From assembly GCF_017980685.1 (NCBI RefSeq), contig NZ_JACXXO010000003.1, forward strand, positions 310,001 to 374,000: DNA of 64,000 nt, in the 5' to 3' direction. The notes under the pieces were generated by a model, which was given only the letters and a program-made list of their open reading frames with translations, was not told the origin of the DNA and did not search any database. The translations under genes and the position numbers were made by a program. Positions 1 to 8,163 of the stretch are shown in pieces. This DNA is from Pseudomonas iridis. Lineage in GTDB: Bacteria > Pseudomonadota > Gammaproteobacteria > Pseudomonadales > Pseudomonadaceae. The stretch's first letter is position 1. The number at the start of each line of letters is the position of its first letter.

Positions 1-1032
1 CAGGCACTGTTGTACGCGCCGCTGCATGCGTTTTCGAAGTTCTACCAGCGTTCGCGTAAAAGCGAGCACAAGACCTTGATCGTCGGCACCGGTGAGTTGG
101 CGCTGGGGCTGGCGAAGAAGCTGAGCCAAATTGAAAATCTGCCGCTGGTGGGGTTGATCAGCAACGGCAAGGTGCCTTCGCTTACCTCGGATGCACCTCG
201 CGTGGTCGGCGCCCAGGAAGATCTGCTGGCGTTGATCGAAGCCCACGATATCCGCCGTTTGTACATCACCCTGCCGCTGTCGGAAGCGGCGAAAATCGAA
301 GCCATGTATGTCGACTTGCTCGGCGCCAACGTGGATGTGGTCTGGGTGCCGGACTTGAACAGCCTGACGCTGCTCAATCATTCGGTGAAAGTCGTGGACG
401 GCCTGCCGGCGATCTACCTGAACGAAAGCCCGCTGACCAGCCGTCCGACCGCTGCACTGAGCAAAAGCCTGATGGAGAAAAGCGTTGCGCTACTGGCGAT
501 CATCCTGTTGAGTCCGGTGCTGGCGATCATTGCCTTGGCCGTGAAGATCAACTCGCCGGGTCCGGTGTTTTTCAAGCAGGATCGCCACGGCTGGAATGGC
601 AAGGTGATTCAGGTCTGGAAATTCCGCTCGATGCGCGTGCACGATGACAAAGAGGTCAAGCAGGCCAGCCGCAACGATTCGCGCATCACCCCGGTCGGAC
701 GCTTCATCCGCCGCACTTCGCTGGATGAGTTGCCGCAATTGTTCAACGTGCTGCAAGGGCACATGGCGCTGGTCGGCCCACGTCCTCATGCCGTCGCGCA
801 CAACAATTTCTACTCGGGGAAAATTCTCGCTTACATGGCGCGTCATCGGATTAAGCCAGGCATTACCGGCCTCGCCCAAATCAGCGGCTGCCGGGGTGAG
901 ACCGATACCATCGACAAGATGCAGCGACGTGTCGAGATTGACCTGCAGTACATCAACAGCTGGTCGCTGTGGCTGGACCTGAAGATCCTGGTGAAGACAC
1001 CGTTTACGTTGTTGTCGAAGGATATCTACTGA
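1..1032 (+). CDS. Undecaprenyl-phosphate sugar phosphotransferase (WcaJ-type), 5' end outside window
   Basis: Initiating transferase of the polyisoprenyl-phosphate hexose-1-phosphate transferase family. It loads a sugar-1-phosphate, typically glucose-1-phosphate from UDP-glucose, onto undecaprenyl phosphate in the inner membrane and so starts each repeat unit of an exopolysaccharide. The frame is open from the first base, so the N-terminal membrane helices lie outside the window. Visible are a nucleotide-binding-like middle domain (IVGTGELALG near base 80), a hydrophobic helix around 480-545, and the catalytic C-terminal domain with KFRSM, TSLDELPQLFNV and GPRPHA. A terminator follows about 30 bases after the stop, so this gene ends a plus-strand unit that converges on the gfc-like operon. 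Sugar specificity cannot be read from the sequence. Confidence 0.93.
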   Translation, partial: QALLYAPLHAFSKFYQRSRKSEHKTLIVGTGELALGLAKKLSQIENLPLVGLISNGKVPSLTSDAPRVVGAQEDLLALIEAHDIRRLYITLPLSEAAKIEAMYVDLLGANVDVVWVPDLNSLTLLNHSVKVVDGLPAIYLNESPLTSRPTAALSKSLMEKSVALLAIILLSPVLAIIALAVKINSPGPVFFKQDRHGWNGKVIQVWKFRSMRVHDDKEVKQASRNDSRITPVGRFIRRTSLDELPQLFNVLQGHMALVGPRPHAVAHNNFYSGKILAYMARHRIKPGITGLAQISGCRGETDTIDKMQRRVEIDLQYINSWSLWLDLKILVKTPFTLLSKDIY

Positions 1033-1062
1033 GGGTTGGCGTTAAGTAATACATGACCGCAG

Positions 1063-1085
1063 GGGGACGAAAGTCCCCTTTTTTG
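1063..1085 (+). terminator. Intrinsic terminator after the sugar transferase gene
   Basis: GGGGAC, a GAAA tetraloop, then GTCCCC, followed directly by a run of six T on the plus strand. It lies 30 bases past the stop codon at 1032. Confidence 0.9.
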
Positions 1086-1195
1086 TGCCTGGGATTTGGG
1101 GTTGACCGAAGTCGGATATGGACCCTGACTCGGGGCTCACTAAGAGCCCATGGGGGAATGGGTATGAATCGGATCTTTGGTTTCGACATCTGACC

Positions 1196-1284
1196 CTGTA
1201 GGAGCTGTCGAGTGAAACGAGGCTGCGATCTTTTGATCGTAAAGATCAGGATCAAAAGATCGCAGCGTTCCGCAGCTCCTACAG
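1196..1284. repeat. REPIN, type A (GATCTTTTGATC family)
   Basis: CTGTAGGAGCTG at the left edge is mirrored by CAGCTCCTACAG at the right edge, and GCTGCGATCTTTTGATC near the centre is mirrored by GATCAAAAGATCGCAGC. The same family occurs at 29784-29866 in near-perfect form and at 60473-60538 in decayed form. The left arm here carries extra sequence (TCGAGTGAAACGAG), so this copy is degenerate. Confidence 0.85.
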
Positions 1285-1325
1285 GGGACTTGTGGTGGAT
1301 CCGAGTTTGGGGCTGCGGCGAATGA

Positions 1326-1424
1326 CCCTGTGGGGATGGCTTGCCAGCGATTGCGGAAGGTCAGTCAGTCAACATCAGTGCTGAATGTGCCGCCGTCATC
1401 GCTGGCAAGCCAGCTCCCACAGGG
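1326..1424. repeat. REPIN, type B (GGCTTGCCAGCGAT family)
   Basis: CCTGTGGGGATGGCTTGCCA on the left is mirrored by a TGGCAAGCCAGCTCCCACAG-type arm on the right, with about 45 bases between them. The same family occurs at 38610-38704 and 47358-47451. Confidence 0.85.
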
Positions 1425-1468
1425 ATTCGGATACATCCGCAATATCAACTGTGCCTGATATATGGCTA

Positions 1469-1549
1469 TCGCCAGCAGGCTGGCTCCTACAGATTTGGAC
1501 TCGGTGTATTCCGACAAAAACTCGTCGGCTGGCAGGCCAGCCACACAGG
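1469..1549. repeat. Diverged REP pair
   Basis: CGCCAGCAGGCTGGCTCCTA and GTCGGCTGGCAGGCCAGCC form two short hairpins in opposite orientation. They resemble the type B repeats but carry several substitutions in the arms. Confidence 0.6.
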
Positions 1550-1572
1550 TTGAGTCCTCGCAAGACCAGTCA

Positions 1573-3651
1573 TTACTCAGTGATCTTCTCGAAGTTGCGA
1601 TAGAACATATCGTCATCGCGGCTATCGGTCATCGAGTGCAGTTGATAACCACGATTAAGCCGCGCGCCGCCGTCTCGGGTCAGCGGTGCCCAGACCAGGT
1701 TGGCGCGGCGCATGGTCGACATGCTCATCATTTCGTCGAACGGGATCGACAGATAGAGGCCCTTGTCGAAGCTACCTTCACCGTACTCGGCGCTACTGGC
1801 CGTGGTTATCGTTGCCCAGGCACCGACCCGCACGCCGTTGGAAAACTCCCGGGAAATGTCCATCGTGCCGCCCCAGTCGCCGGCCAGGTAACGGCCGACA
1901 CTGACAGCAGCCAGCATGTCGTAAGGCAAGTCGGTATAACCGGTGACATGACCGGTCACCACCGAGTAATCACGCAGGCCGAAACCCTGGTCGAATTCAC
2001 GCTGGCGCACGTAGTTGAGGTCCGCGCCCACCGACCAGCGCTCGCCGGTCGGGCGGAACAGCACTTCGCCCCCTACCCCGGCATACATCGACTCCAGATA
2101 ACCGCCGTAAACCATGCCGTACAAGTCTTTATCCAACTGTTCGGTGTGGCTGAGCTGGAACATCGGCATGGTCACTTCGGACTCGGTCAGGTACCGACGC
2201 AAATCCGTGCGCACGCGCGGCAACCCGCTGGGTGCGTCGTAGGTGAATTTGTCGAAGTTGTTGATCAGGTTGGCACTGAGCAAACCGCTCCACCATGTGC
2301 TGCGGTTGAAGCGGTACTCGGCGTCCGCGTCGGCACTGAACTGATAGAGCAAACCGTCAGGGCCGCCGACGTTTTGCTTGAAGCCCAGACCCACGCCATA
2401 ACTGAAGTGCTGCGGCGCTTCGCTGTAGAGGGTTTTCTCGTTGTGCGGCATCGCCGGATTGATTTCGGTGGTGCGGTGCAACGACAGCAGCGGCTCCTCG
2501 TTGTTGATCACTTCACGAAAGGTCTCGCGCGGCACGCTGGTTTCTTCCAGCGGCAGGTCGTAACGCTTGTTGACCACGGTGAACCAGTTGATGTCGTCGT
2601 TGACGCTGTTGTCGAGAATCCGGCTCGCACGACCGACCGCTTTGGACGAATGAAAATAACGCTGCTGCTCGCCATACACGATCAGCTCGGAATCGCGCTG
2701 GGCGATGCGCTCCACCTTGTACCCGGCATTTTGCTGCAACCGCTGCGAGACGTTAGCCCAGTCGACCTGCTCCATCGACGTGGCCGGCATCTTCGCCGGC
2801 AGCGGTTCGGGGGTTGGGTCGTAGGTCTTGGCCGGCGCCTTGCGGCTGACGAAATTGGTATGAAATGTCACGCCGAACATCGCGGTGTTGCCGCGCTCCC
2901 ACGCCGCGCTGATGTCGACCGAATCCGCGACCTTGAACACTGCGCCGAAGTTGATCGGCGAGTCTTGCTTGATCACGTTGTCCTTCGGCTCGTGCTTGTA
3001 GTCGTTGCCTTCATATTCGAGCTTCAGGCTCAGGCGATCCCATGGCGTCTGATAACTCACACCGCCGAAGAATGAGGGCTTTCCGCGAAAGTACGAACCT
3101 GAGTTGACGTCACCGGTGCCTTCGAGCGCGGGCCGGGTATCGAAGCGATCACTGACATAGCCCAGCGGGTTGTCGAAGTCGCCGCGATTGCCCAGGTAAC
3201 CCCAGGCAATGCCGGCGCTGAAATCGAAATTGTCGTAGCGCTTGTTGGCGACGAAATATTCACTGGAGAACAAACCCGTACCGCCGATATCTCGGAAGCC
3301 CAGTGCAACATCGGGCAGCCAATGGCTTTCCTGCCACAGCCGGACTTTGGCGTCGACCGCCTTATCCTTATAGCTTTGGCTGCCGCTGAGGGCCTCGGAG
3401 CCGTACGCCCGGTTGGTGATCGCGGTGTAGCGAAACGAGCCTTCGAGCCAATCCAGAGGCTGCAACGAAACGCTGTAACGGCTGTAAGGCTCGGTGCGGT
3501 TGGCGTTGACGCTCAACTCGCCGGCCGGGGCCATGCGCGCCGTCGGCGTCTGCAACAGGCCCGTGCCACCGAAGTCACTTTGGGTAATGCGCGGTTCTCC
3601 ATGAACCAGACCACAGGGCAATAACAACACAGCTGCAAAACGAAAATTCAA
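1573..3651 (-). CDS. YjbH/GfcD-family exopolysaccharide outer-membrane protein
   Basis: Outer-membrane protein of the YjbH (GfcD) family, 692 residues with an N-terminal signal peptide (MNFRFAAVLLLPCGLVHG). Members are predicted beta-barrel proteins that work with GfcB and GfcC in surface polysaccharide secretion or modification. The early SDFGGTGLLQTPTARM motif and repeated aromatic, alternating stretches fit the family, and so does the length (E. coli YjbH is about 700 residues). The start codon overlaps the stop of the upstream gfcC-like gene by 4 bases, so translation is probably coupled. It is the last gene of the five-gene gfc-like operon. The family is clear; the precise molecular role is not established. 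Confidence 0.88.
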   Translation of the reverse strand: MNFRFAAVLLLPCGLVHGEPRITQSDFGGTGLLQTPTARMAPAGELSVNANRTEPYSRYSVSLQPLDWLEGSFRYTAITNRAYGSEALSGSQSYKDKAVDAKVRLWQESHWLPDVALGFRDIGGTGLFSSEYFVANKRYDNFDFSAGIAWGYLGNRGDFDNPLGYVSDRFDTRPALEGTGDVNSGSYFRGKPSFFGGVSYQTPWDRLSLKLEYEGNDYKHEPKDNVIKQDSPINFGAVFKVADSVDISAAWERGNTAMFGVTFHTNFVSRKAPAKTYDPTPEPLPAKMPATSMEQVDWANVSQRLQQNAGYKVERIAQRDSELIVYGEQQRYFHSSKAVGRASRILDNSVNDDINWFTVVNKRYDLPLEETSVPRETFREVINNEEPLLSLHRTTEINPAMPHNEKTLYSEAPQHFSYGVGLGFKQNVGGPDGLLYQFSADADAEYRFNRSTWWSGLLSANLINNFDKFTYDAPSGLPRVRTDLRRYLTESEVTMPMFQLSHTEQLDKDLYGMVYGGYLESMYAGVGGEVLFRPTGERWSVGADLNYVRQREFDQGFGLRDYSVVTGHVTGYTDLPYDMLAAVSVGRYLAGDWGGTMDISREFSNGVRVGAWATITTASSAEYGEGSFDKGLYLSIPFDEMMSMSTMRRANLVWAPLTRDGGARLNRGYQLHSMTDSRDDDMFYRNFEKITE

Positions 3652-4409
3652 CGAACCACCTCAGCCAATTGCGTGGCAATCAATTCGGCCAACTGCTGAT
3701 TCAGTTCAGGAAGAGGCGGATCAAGATCATCATTTTTGACCGGCACCAGAATCTTGCTGCCGGCGACGGGCATGTGCCCGCTCTCGCGATTCCAGTGCGC
3801 AATACCGACGCGCCGCGTAACACCGTTGGGCTGGATCAGCCACAGGTAATCGGCCTCGGCATCGCTCAGGATCGAGCACCCTTGCAGGTATTCGCGAGCC
3901 TCCTGCAACGGTTGATACGGCAAGTGGCAAGGCTCGGCGACAGCACCGAGCACTTCAACTTCGTCGATGCGCTTGGGGTAGATCAGACGATCGCCATCGT
4001 CCAGACGGATGTTGCGCGCGAAGCCGACTTCCACCGCGACCGGATCGAGGTCGGCGATCTGCCGGCCAGTCACCGGCATCTGCCGGACTTGCTCGGTCAG
4101 CCGTTGCGCCAGCGCCACACGGCTCGGCATGTCAAAGAGCAACGCCATGCGCTGCAAGACATCCAGATCAAACAGCACGCCAGCCTTGAGTCGCGTCTGC
4201 TCCTCCAGCAATGACTGGCGCAGCAACACCCCCGCCAACCAATAACCTTCGGCATTGGGCACCGCTTCGTTGATCACATCGAGCAAGCGCCCGCCCGCCG
4301 GCAGTTCGACCGGCCCGGGATTGGCGACATCGCCCGTCACCGTGACAGCGGCCTGGCTCACACCGGCAATCACCATCAGACACGCTGAAAAAAAGCCAAG
4401 ACGCTTCAC
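3648..4409 (-). CDS. GfcC/YjbG-family capsule biosynthesis protein
   Basis: Periplasmic protein of the GfcC (YjbG) family, 253 residues, with a signal peptide ending near SQAAVTVTG. GfcC of E. coli is a soluble periplasmic protein with ubiquitin-like (SLBB-like) domains and serves group 4 capsule export. Here VTVTGDVANPGPVELP near residue 25 and an RLIYPKRIDEVEVLGAV stretch near residue 140 look like two such beta-grasp units. The start overlaps the gfcB stop by 4 bases, and the stop overlaps the yjbH start by 4 bases. This tight packing supports one transcript. Confidence 0.85.
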   Translation of the reverse strand: MKRLGFFSACLMVIAGVSQAAVTVTGDVANPGPVELPAGGRLLDVINEAVPNAEGYWLAGVLLRQSLLEEQTRLKAGVLFDLDVLQRMALLFDMPSRVALAQRLTEQVRQMPVTGRQIADLDPVAVEVGFARNIRLDDGDRLIYPKRIDEVEVLGAVAEPCHLPYQPLQEAREYLQGCSILSDAEADYLWLIQPNGVTRRVGIAHWNRESGHMPVAGSKILVPVKNDDLDPPLPELNQQLAELIATQLAEVVR

Positions 4410-5071
4410 GGCAGATGCCTGCGATCAGGTGTCAGTTGCACGATTCTGACGCGCAGTTGCGAGGTCAGTTGCTGCTCACTCTTGAAGATGAAACCGTCAC
4501 GCGGATCAACCCAATAACGATTGGTCGCACTCAGGCCGATGGCCGGAGCTTCAATCTGCTCATCGACACGCAGCACGGTGTATTCCTTGTCAAGAATGTC
4601 GAGGGTTTCCGTCGAGCGGCGGGTGAAGCGACTGTTGACGATCACCCCCACTTCCTGGCCCTTGTAGAGGTCGATCCAGCGCCGCGTGGTAAAGCCATCG
4701 GCGACTTGATGCAGGCCTGACTTGAACGGCGAGTCATCCGCCAGACGCGTGCCGTCGAGATCACCCTCAAGGCCCAGACCGATGCTGCGCACGGCGAGGC
4801 CATCGCGCAGCAGCAGCACTTGCTTGCCGGAGGCGACCCAGAACTGCAGGTCTTCACGCTCGCGCACCAACGCCAGCACCCCGGAGCCGGACGGCGTGGT
4901 CAACTTGAGTTGCGGATAGCTGACCTCGGCCACCTGGGCCGGCGTCACGTCCACTTCGTCAGGGCCGATCACTGCCGATTTGAGGTTGTTCAGCGACGCG
5001 CTCATCAGTGGGTTACAGCCACACAACAACAGGGCCGCCATCAGGCAGACACCTACTTTCAACGTGTTCAC
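4406..5071 (-). CDS. YjbF/GfcB-family lipoprotein
   Basis: Predicted lipoprotein of 221 residues in the YjbF/GfcB family. The lipobox LLLCGC lies at the end of a short signal peptide, so lipidation is expected near residue 19. Two features fit the family: the conserved middle segment DGLAVRSIGLGLEGDL and the YWVDPRDGFIFKSEQ stretch near the C-terminus. The gene starts 11 bases after the wza-like stop and overlaps gfcC by 4 bases. By analogy with the E. coli gfc and yjb operons it acts at the outer membrane in polysaccharide secretion; its exact role is not established. Confidence 0.85.
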   Translation of the reverse strand: MNTLKVGVCLMAALLLCGCNPLMSASLNNLKSAVIGPDEVDVTPAQVAEVSYPQLKLTTPSGSGVLALVREREDLQFWVASGKQVLLLRDGLAVRSIGLGLEGDLDGTRLADDSPFKSGLHQVADGFTTRRWIDLYKGQEVGVIVNSRFTRRSTETLDILDKEYTVLRVDEQIEAPAIGLSATNRYWVDPRDGFIFKSEQQLTSQLRVRIVQLTPDRRHLP

Positions 5072-5082
5072 AGTCGGCGGCC

Positions 5083-6198
5083 TTATTTGCTGTTGTTACT
5101 GTATTCGCTCCAGTTCTTCGCAGCGGAAGCCCCGGTGCCGACAATCGACGCCGACGGCACCAATTGGCTGATGAAGCGGTTCCAGCGCGTCACGTTCGCT
5201 GGGCCGACATAAACGACATCCTGCGGGCGCACTTCGAAATGCGTGGCGAGCGCCATGGCGGTCGGCGACTCGGCATTCAACTGGTAGATTTTCGCCGGCT
5301 CGACGTCGAGGTTTTCCACGCCGCGAATGACGTAAACCGCGTTGCCGTTGGAGGTGGTCTGGCTCAAGCCGCCGACCGAACCGAGCACATCGGAGAGGTT
5401 CATCGTCGCCGTCTTGAAGCTCAATGCGCGTGGCTGGTTGACCTCACCCATGACGTAAATTCGCTTGTTGTCGTTGTACGGCAGGTACAACTGATCGCCG
5501 CCCTTGAGGTACACGCCTTGCAACTCGGAATCATGATGGTTGAGCGAGTCGAGATTGAGCGGATACACCCGCCCGTTACGCGTCAGCAACAGGCCGGACA
5601 AGTCCGCGTTGTTGGTATCGATGCCGGCCGAACCCAGCGCTTCGACCACGCTCAGCGGATTGGTCGAAATCGCCTGCGGGCCGGCCTTCGTAACCGCGCC
5701 GGTGACCACCACTTTCTGACTGGCGAAACGCAATACGGCGACGTCAACCTGCGGCTCGGCGATGAACGCCGACAGCCGTTGTTCGATGTCAGAGCGCAGT
5801 TGCTGGATGGTCCGGCCGGTGGCCTGGACTTCCTTGATAAACGGGTAGTACAGCGTGCCATCAGAACGCACCAGACGGCCGTTGGCATCGATCTGTTGCT
5901 GCGCACCGGACGGCGCTGTCAGCTCGGGGTGATCCCAGACCGTGATGTACAAGACATCGTTATTGCCGATGCGGTACTCGGCCGGGGTCGTCAATAACTC
6001 CGGCGGCAGCGACGTGCGCTTTTGCGTGGCGCGGGTGGTGGAGATCAGCTTGGGCGTGATCGGAATCAGCTCGACCCGACTGCTCTCACTGGCACCCTGG
6101 CGGGTGATGTCGCTGGTGCTCAGGTATTGGCCGGGGGAAAACATGCAACCTTGTAAAGCGAGACTTGCCAACATTAAAAGAGAAAAACTACGAGTCAT
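5083..6198 (-). CDS. Wza/GfcE-like polysaccharide export lipoprotein
   Basis: Outer-membrane export channel of the Wza family, 371 residues. It has a lipoprotein signal peptide (lipobox ALQGC, Cys near residue 18), a Poly_export domain (YRIGNNDVLYITVWDHPEL near residue 75) and SLBB beta-grasp repeats (VVTGAVTKAGPQAI near 165 and YVMGEVNQPRALSF near 245). Wza forms an octameric channel that works with Wzc, whose gene lies at the far end of the locus. The C-terminus is short after the second SLBB unit. It is preceded by the gfcA-like gene, with an intrinsic terminator between the two. Confidence 0.92.
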   Translation of the reverse strand: MTRSFSLLMLASLALQGCMFSPGQYLSTSDITRQGASESSRVELIPITPKLISTTRATQKRTSLPPELLTTPAEYRIGNNDVLYITVWDHPELTAPSGAQQQIDANGRLVRSDGTLYYPFIKEVQATGRTIQQLRSDIEQRLSAFIAEPQVDVAVLRFASQKVVVTGAVTKAGPQAISTNPLSVVEALGSAGIDTNNADLSGLLLTRNGRVYPLNLDSLNHHDSELQGVYLKGGDQLYLPYNDNKRIYVMGEVNQPRALSFKTATMNLSDVLGSVGGLSQTTSNGNAVYVIRGVENLDVEPAKIYQLNAESPTAMALATHFEVRPQDVVYVGPANVTRWNRFISQLVPSASIVGTGASAAKNWSEYSNNSK

Positions 6199-6228
6199 AA
6201 TGGCACTACGCTATTCAAGGGCGGATCT

Positions 6229-6258
6229 AAAAAAAGAAGTCACCCGACTTGCGTCGGG
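6229..6258 (-). terminator. Terminator or attenuator between the gfcA-like and wza-like genes
   Basis: On the minus strand CCCGAC-GCAA-GTCGGG forms a stem followed by TGACTTCTTTTTTT. It lies 30 bases after the gfcA-like stop and 30 bases before the wza-like start. It probably makes the short first gene more abundant than the rest of the operon. Confidence 0.85.
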
Positions 6259-6288
6259 CGACCCTGTACTGCACTAACAAAACGGCTG

Positions 6289-6525
6289 TTAGTTATGCGT
6301 GCCGGTTGTACCGGTGGTACCCGTCGTACCGGTGGTACCGCCGTTGGCACTGCCACCGCTGTTGGACGCCGCTACTGCACTGGCGACCATTGCAGTACTG
6401 GCTGCAGGGGCTTGCGAAGCCGCTACACTACCGCCCACATTGGTCACCGCAGTAAGCGGCGCTTCAGCTGCGGCAGCCCAGTTGCTCAACATCGTCAACA
6501 GGGCAACTGCCATCACTTTCTTCAT
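6289..6525 (-). CDS. GfcA/YjbE-like small secreted threonine-rich protein
   Basis: A 78-residue protein with a signal peptide (cleavage likely after NWAAA) followed by an Ala/Ser/Gly/Thr-rich mature part. That part ends in four to five GTT repeats (GTTGTTGTTGTTGTHN), encoded by degenerate 9-base tandem repeats at about 6301-6345. E. coli GfcA/YjbE has the same layout: a small secreted protein with a Thr-rich tail, encoded first in the gfc/yjb operon. Position, size and composition therefore agree. No enzymatic function is expected. The terminator just downstream suggests strong separate expression. A ribosome binding site, AAAGGAG, lies 5 to 11 bases upstream of the ATG. Confidence 0.75.
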   Translation of the reverse strand: MKKVMAVALLTMLSNWAAAAEAPLTAVTNVGGSVAASQAPAASTAMVASAVAASNSGGSANGGTTGTTGTTGTTGTHN

Positions 6526-6756
6526 ATCAACTCCTTTCTAACATTCGACCTGTTAAAAACCGGCCGGTGCTAGAGGTGGTAGAGTTCAAGTCCGCGAAAA
6601 ATGCGAACAAGATCCGTTGTTCTTTCACAGTCTTACGCAACTGATAAAAGTCGAACGGCAGGTTTATATCTACGGACTTGCAAAAGGCATTTCCAGCGTA
6701 TTTTCCCGACGATATCTAACACCTGACCGAAACTAACATTGGGCATCAAAACGACA

Positions 6757-7773
6757 TTATCGGAGATAGCCCTTCGGATGGTTCGATTGCCAGCGCCACG
6801 TGTCGGTGACCATGTCCTGCAAGTTACGCCTGGCTTTCCAGCCCAGCTCTTGCGCAGCTTTGGACGCGTCGGCCCAACTCTCGGCGATATCCCCCGAACG
6901 TCGCGGCATCACCCGATACGGCACGGGTTGTCCGCAGGCCTGCTCAAAAGCACGTAACACTTGCAACACGCTGTAGCCATCGCCGGTGCCGAGGTTCCAG
7001 GTATGAATGCCGCTGCGTCCGGAAATCGACTGCAAGGCTTTCAAATGCCCGTCCGCCAGGTCGACCACGTGGATGTAGTCACGCACACCGGTGCCATCGA
7101 CCGTGGGGTAATCGTCGCCAAAAATCGACAACTCTTGCAGGCTGCCCACCGCGACCTGACTGATATAAGGCAGCAGGTTGTTGGGAATGCCATTCGGATC
7201 TTCACCCATATGGCCGCTGTGGTGCGCGCCGATCGGGTTGAAGTAACGCAGCAAGGCGATGCTCCAGCGCGGCTCGGACTGGCACAGATCACGCAGGACG
7301 TTTTCGACGATCAGCTTGGATTGCCCGTAGGGATTGGTCGGAGTACCGGTCGGGAAGTCTTCGCGGATCGGCATCTGCGCCGGCTCGCCGTAGACCGTGG
7401 CCGATGAGCTGAACACCAGGCGAAACACCCCAGCCGCCGCCATCGCCTGACACAGCGTGATGCTGCCGCTGACGTTGGTCTCGTAATACTCAAGCGGCTT
7501 GCGCACGCTCTCGCCGACCGCTTTGAGACCGGCGAAATGCAGCACGCCGTCGATGGCATGCTCGTTGAATATCCGGTCAAGCAGCGCCCGATCGCAGACA
7601 TCACCGCGAATCATCTGCGCACTTTTGCCGCAGATCGCCTCCACCGCATGCAGTGCCGCATCGCTGCTGTTGCAAAGATTATCCAGCACGACAACTTCAT
7701 AACCTGCTTCAAGCAGCGCAAGTGTGGTGTGCGAGCCGATATAGCCGGCGCCACCGGTTACCAGAATCTTCAT
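6757..7773 (-). CDS. galE: UDP-glucose 4-epimerase
   Basis: Interconverts UDP-glucose and UDP-galactose (NAD-dependent extended SDR) and so supplies galactose for EPS or LPS. The N-terminal Rossmann motif TGGAGYIGSH and the catalytic YGQSK (YxxxK) are visible. The length of 338 residues is normal. The ATG at 7773 puts MKILVTGGAGYIG at the N-terminus as in other GalE proteins; a longer frame up to 7896 would add an unrelated hydrophobic extension and is rejected. It lies back to back with galU, and the two share an AT-rich divergent control region. Confidence 0.95.
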   Translation of the reverse strand: MKILVTGGAGYIGSHTTLALLEAGYEVVVLDNLCNSSDAALHAVEAICGKSAQMIRGDVCDRALLDRIFNEHAIDGVLHFAGLKAVGESVRKPLEYYETNVSGSITLCQAMAAAGVFRLVFSSSATVYGEPAQMPIREDFPTGTPTNPYGQSKLIVENVLRDLCQSEPRWSIALLRYFNPIGAHHSGHMGEDPNGIPNNLLPYISQVAVGSLQELSIFGDDYPTVDGTGVRDYIHVVDLADGHLKALQSISGRSGIHTWNLGTGDGYSVLQVLRAFEQACGQPVPYRVMPRRSGDIAESWADASKAAQELGWKARRNLQDMVTDTWRWQSNHPKGYLR

Positions 7774-8163
7774 AGCGCGGTCCGTGATTGGATAATTAAC
7801 AAGTAGCGTGTCAAGCCTGTTGTTGTGGAGATGTGTCGCAATCCACACAAACCAGGCGACAACAACCGAAAACAAAACTAGTTCAATGACTGGCAATAAA
7901 TATTTTTGCAGGTCACACTGTATTGCCCGGTACTTATTAGCACTGCAAGTGCACTCATCACTATCAACAGATACCGACTAAAAATAACTAATAACGCGCC
8001 ATCCGACATCTCATAACATTGTCGCGTTTTACCGGCGCATTCAATTGCAATTAATAACCTGACTCAGGTATTAAAGCAGTCGTTCAATAACTATTGAAAC
8101 TTGCACTCCTTCGTTAGTGCGCGCACCCGTTGGCTGTGTTCCATGACTGTCCAGGATACTTTT
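7774..8163. promoter_or_regulatory. AT-rich divergent control region of galE and galU
   Basis: 390 bases without a gene, much richer in A+T than the surroundings. It holds GACTAAAAATAACT at 7976-7989 and CCGACA-N4-ATAACATT at 8003-8020, both of which recur upstream of the glycoside hydrolase gene at 19344-19397. It also holds a 10-base palindrome (AATTGCAATT, 8043-8052) and a 16-base inverted repeat (TTCAATA-AC-TATTGAA, 8083-8098). These look like regulator sites; the regulator is unknown. Confidence 0.55.

Larger units (their letters stand above)
1033..1572. other. Intergenic stretch with one terminator and three REP-like palindromic pairs
   Basis: A 540-base gap between two convergent 3' ends. 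It holds the terminator at 1063-1085 and REP-type palindromes at 1196-1284, 1326-1424 and 1469-1549. I see no convincing coding region: the open frames here are by-products of the palindromes and of the opposite-strand gene. Confidence 0.8.

Noticed and set aside
1462..3075. Plus-strand open frame of 537 codons
   Set aside because: It runs antisense to the yjbH-like gene, lacks a ribosome binding site and has the His/Arg-rich composition of a shadow frame.
6575..6584. GGTGGTAGAG, similar to the ops (RfaH/JUMPstart) element
   Set aside because: It is on the plus strand, whereas the EPS genes next to it are read from the minus strand, and the wider JUMPstart sequence is missing.
7774..7896. 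N-terminal extension of galE with a hydrophobic segment
   Set aside because: It lies in the AT-rich control region, and GalE proteins start at the Rossmann motif.
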